Origin: Pseudothermotoga sp.
Lineage (GTDB): Bacteria > Thermotogota > Thermotogae > Thermotogales > DSM-5069
Direction: 5' to 3'
Length of the DNA: 19,689 nt
Assembly: GCA_028276125.1 (NCBI GenBank)
Contig: JAPYWY010000005.1
Span: 1 to 19,689 of the forward strand
The position numbers and the translations under genes are program-made. Below, piece after piece: positions 14,750-19,689 of the stretch. How positions within the stretch are numbered: position 1 is the stretch's first letter; each line of letters opens with the position of its first letter. The notes under the pieces were generated by a model. The model did not search any database. It worked only from the letters and a program-made list of their open reading frames with translations, and was not told the DNA's origin.

Positions 14750-15501
14750 CTCGCGAAACTCTTGATCAAACCACTGACCAAGAGGTCCCAACCGTTCACC
14801 GCTATGAAGAGCAAAACCTTGAAAGGTAAAGAGACCAGCACCGGTGGTATCATGATCATACCCATCGACAGTAGGACACTGGCGACGACCATGTCGATCA
14901 CGATGAACGGTACGTAGAGCAAGATACCCATCTTGAAGCCAATCTCCAGCTCTCCGAGGACAAATGCAGGTATGATCACACTGTTCGGTGCATCTTCAAC
15001 CTTGTTGAGTTTACTTCCAACGCTCGAAGCGAGCAAGAAAACGTTGTCTTCGTTGTGATGGTTCTTCAGCTCGTTGATCATGAACTGCCTCACGCGGTTC
15101 ATCGTTCGATCGAACATCTCTTGATAGCCTATCTTCCCGTTCAAATAAGGCGTGAGCGCATCGTTGTATATGTCGTTCCAGACCGGCTGCATTATGAAGA
15201 ACGTGAGAAACAGTGCAAGACCCACGAGTACTTGGTTGGGTGGGGTTTGTCTGGTGCCGAGCGCGTTTCTCAGAAAAGAAAAGACCACAATGATGCGTGT
15301 GAAGGACGTGAACAGAACCAGTATGCTCGGTGCGAGTGTGAGAACGGTCAGTATGAGAAGTATCTCCAAGGTGACGACCAGATCACGCTGGTTCTGTGGT
15401 GGGTTCACTCTTATGCTTATGGAAGGGAAGGGGACCTCCTCTTGCGCAAAAGATAGGCTCACGAGCAGAAGCAAAGCCAGAACGAGCCATCTCTTTTTCA
15501 T
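14746..15501 (-). CDS. fliP: Flagellar export gate protein FliP
   Basis: A 251-aa FliP, the central pore-forming protein of the flagellar type III export gate. It begins with a cleavable signal peptide (~1-19, KKRW then a hydrophobic run ending SFA before QEE), a known feature of flagellar FliP. Four membrane segments follow, with a periplasmic domain (~115-165). The FliP signatures PAFVLGELEIGFKMG and SMGMIMIPPVLVSLPFK are both present. The ATG at 15501 overlaps the fliO stop (ATGA) and is preceded by an AAGGAAGAG ribosome site. The stop overlaps the fliQ GTG start by 4 nt. Confidence 0.97.
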   Translation of the reverse strand: MKKRWLVLALLLLVSLSFAQEEVPFPSISIRVNPPQNQRDLVVTLEILLILTVLTLAPSILVLFTSFTRIIVVFSFLRNALGTRQTPPNQVLVGLALFLTFFIMQPVWNDIYNDALTPYLNGKIGYQEMFDRTMNRVRQFMINELKNHHNEDNVFLLASSVGSKLNKVEDAPNSVIIPAFVLGELEIGFKMGILLYVPFIVIDMVVASVLLSMGMIMIPPVLVSLPFKVLLFIAVNGWDLLVSGLIKSFAR

Positions 15502-15842
15502 TCTTTCTCTTCCTTATCCTGACCTCGAATTCTGGAGAGCCTCTTGAAAAGGATCTTCGAAAAAGGTTCCCTGACTTCCAAGTGAGCTACCTCTTGCTCT
15601 GAGAGTTTCTTCAAGACACTGGAGCTCGAATGTGAAAGGAGCAAATAATAATACTCATCGAGGACCTTGACCAAAACTATAGAGGTGTTCCTATCAATGT
15701 AGTGTCTCTGGAGCACCTGTACATCCCTTGAGGCGACAAAAGGAACACGCTTTCTCACAAAGATGTACATCACATACAGCAAACCTATCAGAATGCCAAG
15801 GGCGAGGAGAAACTGCACTATCAGCTTACTTATGTTTCTCAC
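15498..15842 (-). CDS. fliO: Flagellar biosynthesis protein FliO
   Basis: A 114-aa FliO-type protein: one N-terminal membrane helix (~8-28), a basic stop-transfer region (RKR), then a small cytoplasmic domain with the FliO-like pattern of a beta strand around LQRHYIDRNTSIVLVKVLDEYYYLLL, and a charged tail (GQDKEEKE). FliO assists FliP ring assembly. Sequence conservation in this family is low, so the call rests on topology, this pattern and the position directly before fliP, with which it overlaps by 4 nt. The GTG start at 15842 follows a GAGG ribosome site, with only 4 nt between the cheY stop and this start. Confidence 0.85.
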   Translation of the reverse strand: MRNISKLIVQFLLALGILIGLLYVMYIFVRKRVPFVASRDVQVLQRHYIDRNTSIVLVKVLDEYYYLLLSHSSSSVLKKLSEQEVAHLEVREPFSKILFKRLSRIRGQDKEEKE

Positions 15843-15846
15843 ATCC

Positions 15847-16206
15847 TCAGCTCAATTTCTGTAGAGCCTCTATCACCCTGCTGTGCTGGAAAGGTTTTAC
15901 GATGAAGTCTTTCGCGCCCGCTTGTATCGCTTCGATCACCATGGCTTGCTGACCCATCGCACTGCATACGATGATCTTGGCGTTCGGGTCGATTTCTTTG
16001 ATCTTCTTGATCGCCGTGATACCGTCCATCTCGGGCATCGTTATGTCCATCGTGACCACGTCTGGCTTCAATTCCTTGTACTTTTCGACAGCCTCGACAC
16101 CGTTCGCCGCTTCCCCCGCCACCTCGTATCCGGCCTTCGTGATTATGTCTTTCAGGAGCATCCGCATGAAAGCGGCGTCATCCACTATGAGCACTCTCTT
16201 CGCCAT
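15847..16206 (-). CDS. cheY: Chemotaxis response regulator CheY
   Basis: A 119-aa stand-alone receiver domain. All active-site residues are present: acidic pair D9/D10, phospho-acceptor D54 (TMDITMPEMDG), S82 (VCSAMGQQ) and K104 (IVKPF). The absence of any output domain, the MGQQ segment and the placement in the che genes identify CheY, which on phosphorylation by CheA binds the flagellar switch. CheC, encoded downstream, would dephosphorylate it. The ATG at 16206 has a strong GGGGAGGT ribosome site (16214-16221) 7 nt away. The stop falls just before the fliO start, linking signalling and export genes in one run. Confidence 0.98.
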   Translation of the reverse strand: MAKRVLIVDDAAFMRMLLKDIITKAGYEVAGEAANGVEAVEKYKELKPDVVTMDITMPEMDGITAIKKIKEIDPNAKIIVCSAMGQQAMVIEAIQAGAKDFIVKPFQHSRVIEALQKLS

Positions 16207-16230
16207 TCCGTTTACCTCCCCAAAACGTTC

Positions 16231-16668
16231 TTACGAAGACATTGTTAACTCCTCAAGTATTTTGCCCACGCTCAGATGAATTATCAACTCTTCTTGCTTC
16301 TTTATGATCCCCTTCGACTTCTCACCAAAACTGTCGAACTTGTGCATCTTTTCGACATCTTCGCTGTTGACCCTCATCACACCTCTGACCTTCTCTACAA
16401 GAAAACCCGTCTCGATGTCTTCGTAGTTCACCACCACGATCTTTCCCTCCGCACTATCCTTGCAGGACAGACCCAACATGGAAGCGAGATCGACAACCGG
16501 AACGATGCGTCCCCTCAAGTTCATCACCCCAAGCACATTCTTCTTCGCACGAGGTACGGGGGTGATGTCAGTCTTCTCTATGACGATGCTCACGTGTTCC
16601 ACATCAAAAGCCATCTCCTGACCACCCACACTGAAGACGAAGACTTCGAATTCTGAAAGCTCAGCCAT
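16231..16668 (-). CDS. cheW: Chemotaxis adaptor protein CheW
   Basis: A 145-aa CheW, a single SH3-like adaptor domain that couples receptors to the P5 domain of CheA. Typical features are the opening FEVFVFSVGGQEMAFDVEHV, the central VLGVMNLRGRIVPVVDLASMLGL, which is the most conserved CheW stretch, and the later ETGFLVEKVRGVMRV. The ATG at 16668 is preceded by GAGGAGGG (16674-16681), which overlaps the end of cheA. The gene stands between cheA (11-nt gap) and cheY (24-nt gap), as expected for a core signalling module. Confidence 0.97.
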   Translation of the reverse strand: MAELSEFEVFVFSVGGQEMAFDVEHVSIVIEKTDITPVPRAKKNVLGVMNLRGRIVPVVDLASMLGLSCKDSAEGKIVVVNYEDIETGFLVEKVRGVMRVNSEDVEKMHKFDSFGEKSKGIIKKQEELIIHLSVGKILEELTMSS

Positions 16669-16679
16669 GGTCTCCCTCC

Positions 16680-18686
16680 TCAGACAATGTTTGAAACATC
16701 GAGTATCAAGGCTATGCTTCCATCACCGAGTATTGCACCACCACTGAATATTCTCACGTCGTTGAAGATCTTTCCGAGCGACTTTATCACTATGTCTTCC
16801 TGACCTATCAACGAGTCAACGACCAAACCGTACTTCCTGTTCCCCATGCGAACGATGACCGTGTTGTAATACTGCTCTTCCTTGTGCCCATTGAGTCCAA
16901 ACACTTCCCACAGTTTCACCAAAGGAATTATTTCGCCACGTATGACCGTAACGAGCTTGTCTTGGAGCTTCTGTATCTTGTTGGCAGAAACGTTCAACGT
17001 GCTGTCTATGTTGGCGATCGGAATGGCATAAACGTGGTTGTTCACCGTGACCAAAAGTGCCTGGATTATCGCGAGTGTCAACGGTAGTCTTATCGTGACG
17101 GTTGTTCCTCTGTCTTTGACGCTCTCTATCTTCACCGTTCCGTTCAGAGATTCGACCACGTTCTTGACAACATCCATGCCCACGCCTCTGCCAGACAACT
17201 CCGTGGCGTTGGACCGCGTTGAGAAACCTGGCAGGAACAGAAATTCGTAAACTTTCTCATCCGAGAGGTTCTCGGCTTGAGCTTCACTGATCAACCCTTT
17301 TTCTATCGCCTTCTTGAGCACCGTCGCCCTGTCGATACCCCTACCATCATCCTTCACTTCGATCACGACGTTGTTACCTTCGTGTCTGGCGGAGAGCACA
17401 ACCGTACCAACGGGAGGTTTACCCTTCGCGATGCGTTCTTCCTTCGTCTCTATACCATGATCTATCGCGTTCCTAAGCAAGTGCACGAGAGGTTCTCCGA
17501 TATCCTCGACGAACGTTCTGTCGAGTTCGGTGTCTTCACCCTCGATGACGAAGTTTATCTCTTTCGAAAGCTGTTTTGCAAGATCTCTGACCATCCTGGG
17601 GAACCTGTTGAAGACGAAGGCGATGGGAACCATCCTGATCTTCATCACAACGTTCTGCAGATCGAGCGTTATTCGGTTCAGTTGCGAGAGACTCTCGTCG
17701 ACTTCCTTTATGTTGTACTTTCTGAGAATGTCGGAGATCCTGCTCCTCGATATGACGAGTTCCCCCATGAGGTTCATCAACGTGTCGAGCTTGTCGATGT
17801 CCACGCGAACCGTTTGAACGAGTCTCCTCTTCTGCGAGATCTTTTGTTCTTGCGCCTTCTCTTCCACGATCTTTGCTTCCTCAAGCACTTCCTCCTTCTT
17901 CACTTCTCTTTCTTTTTCTTCTTCCTTCAACTTCTCCTGAACTTTCGCTATGGTCGTCACCGTGACTCTCTCTATTTCAGATATGGAAGCAATCATCTTG
18001 TGCAACGACTCTGCATCCTGCTTCGCGATGATCACGAGCTCGACTTCCCTGTCAAACTTCTCTTGTTCTATATCCTCGACGGGTGGAACGCTGCTCAATA
18101 CCTGTCCGCCGGAATCCTCTATCGCCTTGAACACCATGTACATCCTCACGGCCTTCATGATCGTTCCCTCGGCGAGTGTAACTTTGACTTTGAAGGCACC
18201 GTAACCTTCCTTCGAGGCTTCATGGATGACCTTCATCACTGAATCTTCAACATCGACAGATTCCTTCTTCGTTTCCGACTGAACTTTTTGTTCTTCAACT
18301 TTCTGCTCTTGAACCACTTCAAACGCGTCCATCAAGCTTTTCAAATCTTCCTCGTTCACCTGGTCGTTCCCACCCGAGGCGACGTTGTTGACCATCTTAT
18401 CTATCATGTCAACACCAGCAAACAACCGATCGAGCAAGTCGCTCGTCAGCGCGACCTTTTTCGATCTCACCTTGTCCAGAAGTTGTTCCATCCTGTGGGT
18501 GAGCTTGGCCATGCGTTCGAAACCCATGGTACCCGCCATGCCTTTGAGGGTGTGAAGGATCCTGAAAGTTTCGTTCACTGTCTCTTCATCACGAGGATTC
18601 TTCTCGAGTTTCAACAACGATTCGTTCAAACTCTGGACGTACTCTCTACTCTCATCGATGAAAATGCTGAGATATTGTTCGTTCAT
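16680..18686 (-). CDS. cheA: Chemotaxis histidine kinase CheA
   Basis: A 668-aa CheA with all five domains. P1 (~1-105) carries the phosphorylated His in ILHTLKGMAG (H45). P2 (~150-246) binds CheY and is flanked by two Lys/Glu/Gln-rich linkers (~125-147 and ~248-287). P3 (~290-350) is the dimerisation helix pair. P4 (~351-540) holds the ATP site: N box HLLRNAIDHG (402-411), G1 DDGRG (446-450), F-box-like FLPGFSTR and G2 GRGVG (499-503). P5 (~541-668) binds CheW and receptors. It phosphorylates CheY. The ATG at 18686 follows an AGGAGG ribosome site (18694-18699) 7 nt away. A promoter-like sequence lies just upstream, in the end of cinA, making cheA the likely first gene of the transcript. Confidence 0.98.
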   Translation of the reverse strand: MNEQYLSIFIDESREYVQSLNESLLKLEKNPRDEETVNETFRILHTLKGMAGTMGFERMAKLTHRMEQLLDKVRSKKVALTSDLLDRLFAGVDMIDKMVNNVASGGNDQVNEEDLKSLMDAFEVVQEQKVEEQKVQSETKKESVDVEDSVMKVIHEASKEGYGAFKVKVTLAEGTIMKAVRMYMVFKAIEDSGGQVLSSVPPVEDIEQEKFDREVELVIIAKQDAESLHKMIASISEIERVTVTTIAKVQEKLKEEEKEREVKKEEVLEEAKIVEEKAQEQKISQKRRLVQTVRVDIDKLDTLMNLMGELVISRSRISDILRKYNIKEVDESLSQLNRITLDLQNVVMKIRMVPIAFVFNRFPRMVRDLAKQLSKEINFVIEGEDTELDRTFVEDIGEPLVHLLRNAIDHGIETKEERIAKGKPPVGTVVLSARHEGNNVVIEVKDDGRGIDRATVLKKAIEKGLISEAQAENLSDEKVYEFLFLPGFSTRSNATELSGRGVGMDVVKNVVESLNGTVKIESVKDRGTTVTIRLPLTLAIIQALLVTVNNHVYAIPIANIDSTLNVSANKIQKLQDKLVTVIRGEIIPLVKLWEVFGLNGHKEEQYYNTVIVRMGNRKYGLVVDSLIGQEDIVIKSLGKIFNDVRIFSGGAILGDGSIALILDVSNIV

Positions 18687-18715
18687 ACGGATTCCTCCTG
18701 ACTGGCTTTGTCAAA

Positions 18716-19689
18716 CTATATCATACCACGCAAACGGATCAACGACAAATACAAAGCGTGCGTGGCGATCCTCGATCTGAAGATGTTTCTTTCTTGCGGA
18801 TAGAAGATTTTTTCGACGCTGTCTATCTTACCGTCCGTAACGCAGAAGTACGCCGTGCCAACGGGCTTTTCCTGAGTGCCTCCTGTTGGTCCGGCAATAC
18901 CGGAAACGGAAACTGCTAAATCGCTGTGGGTCAGCTCCTTGATTCCATGAGCCATTTCAACAACACACTGCTCGCTCACAGCTCCAAAGCGTTTCAACGT
19001 TTCCTCTCGAACGTTGAGTATCCTCATTTTCACACTGTTGTCGTACGCAACGACACCCCCAACGAAGACTCTCGAAGCCCCAGGAACCGACACGATCTTG
19101 GCGCTGACAAGCCCACCGGTGCAAGATTCTGCGACTGAGAACGTGAGTTTCCTTTTTTCCAGTTCCTCGAACAGCGCCCTTTCAACGCTCGTGTCACCGT
19201 AACCTATGAAGTTACGTTGGAACTTCTCAACGAGTTTCTGCGCAAGACTTTCAGCTTCAGCGAAACAATTCAGAGGTGCCGTGAGCCTCACCCACACGCC
19301 TTCACTGAAAGATGCCTGCGTGGCGATCTTTACACAACCCTTCACTGAAGCGTCGGTTATGAACTGGTCCAAAACTGACTCAGGCACGGCGAAGAAGAGC
19401 ATCTTGATAGTTTTGAAGTCTTGTTCTGTTTCCAGCTTCTCAAGCACGCTGTCCAACATCGGCCTCATCTCTTGTGGAGGTCCCGGCAAGAGCACGATCT
19501 TCTTGCCTTCGAAATCGATCAACTGACCAGGCGCAGTACCTACGGGGTTTGGAACGATCTGTGCGTTCTCGATGACAAAAGCTTGCTTGTCCAAGTTCTT
19601 GGGAAGATTACTGTAATATCGTGAAACTCTTTCGTGGATTCTCTCTCTGATCCACTCGTCTAGAATCAACCTTCGTGACAACGCCTTGG
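18716..19689 (-). CDS. cinA: CinA family protein (nicotinamide-nucleotide amidase / competence-damage protein), N-terminally cut by the window
   Basis: The 3' ~324 codons of a cinA gene; the frame remains open to the window edge, so about 80-90 N-terminal residues of the usual ~410 are missing. The visible N-terminal part is the end of the MoaB/MogA-like COG1058 domain (NPVGTAPGQ and LLPGPPQEMRPML), followed by a middle linker domain. The C-terminal PncC-type domain has SVAESCTGGLVSAKI with the catalytic Ser, VGGVVAYDNSVKMRIL with the conserved Lys, and SVSGIAGPTGGT. PncC deamidates NMN to NaMN in NAD recycling; CinA's N-terminal domain has ADP-ribose pyrophosphatase activity in some species. 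No motility role is known, so its place before cheA looks incidental. The stop is 29 nt from the cheA start. Confidence 0.95.
   Translation of the reverse strand, partial: KALSRRLILDEWIRERIHERVSRYYSNLPKNLDKQAFVIENAQIVPNPVGTAPGQLIDFEGKKIVLLPGPPQEMRPMLDSVLEKLETEQDFKTIKMLFFAVPESVLDQFITDASVKGCVKIATQASFSEGVWVRLTAPLNCFAEAESLAQKLVEKFQRNFIGYGDTSVERALFEELEKRKLTFSVAESCTGGLVSAKIVSVPGASRVFVGGVVAYDNSVKMRILNVREETLKRFGAVSEQCVVEMAHGIKELTHSDLAVSVSGIAGPTGGTQEKPVGTAYFCVTDGKIDSVEKIFYPQERNIFRSRIATHALYLSLIRLRGMI
18720..18748 (-). promoter_or_regulatory. Candidate sigma-A promoter upstream of cheA
   Basis: On the minus strand this shows TTGTCG (18743-18748), a 17-nt spacer and TATGAT (18720-18725). The spacer ends in TGG, giving an extended -10. 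The match is 4 of 6 for the -35 and 5 of 6 for the -10 with ideal spacing. A start near 18712 would give a ~26-nt leader bearing the AGGAGG site of cheA. The promoter lies inside the last codons of cinA, so cinA and cheA could be co-transcribed as well. Confidence 0.5.

Noticed and set aside
17277..18242. 321-codon open frame on the plus strand opposite cheA
   Set aside because: It is antisense to well-conserved CheA domains; its His/Phe/Leu-rich composition is what the complement of a Lys/Glu-rich linker gives.
18709..18714. Perfect TTGACA on the minus strand between cinA and cheA
   Set aside because: At 17-nt spacing the -10 position (TCCGTA) is poor and would abut the cheA start codon, leaving no leader for its ribosome site. 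The TTGTCG/TATGAT pair just upstream fits better.
1..19689. Mobile elements, phage genes, CRISPR arrays, tRNA/rRNA genes or defence systems
   Set aside because: Reading through both strands showed no transposase, integrase, repeat-spacer pattern, cloverleaf or CCA-ended RNA gene, and there is no non-coding stretch long enough to hold one.

Overview
The window comes from a member of the Thermotogales (Thermotogaceae; a Thermotoga or Pseudothermotoga-type organism is my best guess). The reasons are the protein sequences (CheA, CheC, CheD, CheY and FlhF resemble Thermotoga maritima homologues as I remember them), extremely tight gene packing with 4-nt stop/start overlaps, heavy AGA/AGG arginine use, strong GGAGG-type ribosome sites and frequent GTG/TTG starts. 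No species can be fixed from sequence alone.

Layout. Positions 1-4717 (+ strand) hold a four-gene overlapping chain: the 3' part of a ROK-family sugar kinase, a YfcE/MJ0936-type phosphodiesterase, a PP-loop ATP-pyrophosphatase and a compact Mfd transcription-repair coupling factor. Positions 4706-19689 (- strand) hold a convergent run of 18 genes. Read 5' to 3' it is: cinA (cut by the window edge), cheA, cheW, cheY, fliO, fliP, fliQ, fliR, flhB, flhA, flhF, flhG, a PilZ protein, cheC, cheD, fliA, a 100-aa small protein, and two uncharacterised proteins of 162 and 226 aa. The last of these overlaps the 3' end of mfd tail-to-tail by 12 bp. The largest non-coding gap is about 37 nt, so there is no long intergenic stretch. 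No tRNA, rRNA, CRISPR array, IS element or clear repeat was seen.

How the genes fit together. cheA-cheW-cheY encode the chemotaxis kinase, adaptor and response regulator. fliO/P/Q/R, flhB and flhA build the inner-membrane flagellar type III export gate. flhF/flhG set flagellar position and number. The PilZ protein probably senses c-di-GMP to brake the motor, cheC/cheD handle CheY-P dephosphorylation and receptor deamidation, and fliA is sigma-28. The order flhA-flhF-flhG-...-cheC-cheD-fliA is the Bacillus/Clostridium fla/che order, with cheA-cheW-cheY placed at the front. Two sigma-A-like extended -10 promoters can be proposed, one before cheA and one between flhB and flhA.

The points most worth a second look are: apparent CTG starts for fliR and flhB, each beginning at the stop of the upstream gene; the three small or uncharacterised genes coupled downstream of fliA; a DEEQ instead of DEEH helicase motif in Mfd; and a conserved FlhF-activating N-terminal motif in FlhG that fixes a TTG start. 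I saw no clearly new biological system. This is mainly a well-ordered flagellar/chemotaxis locus with a few unexplained genes.
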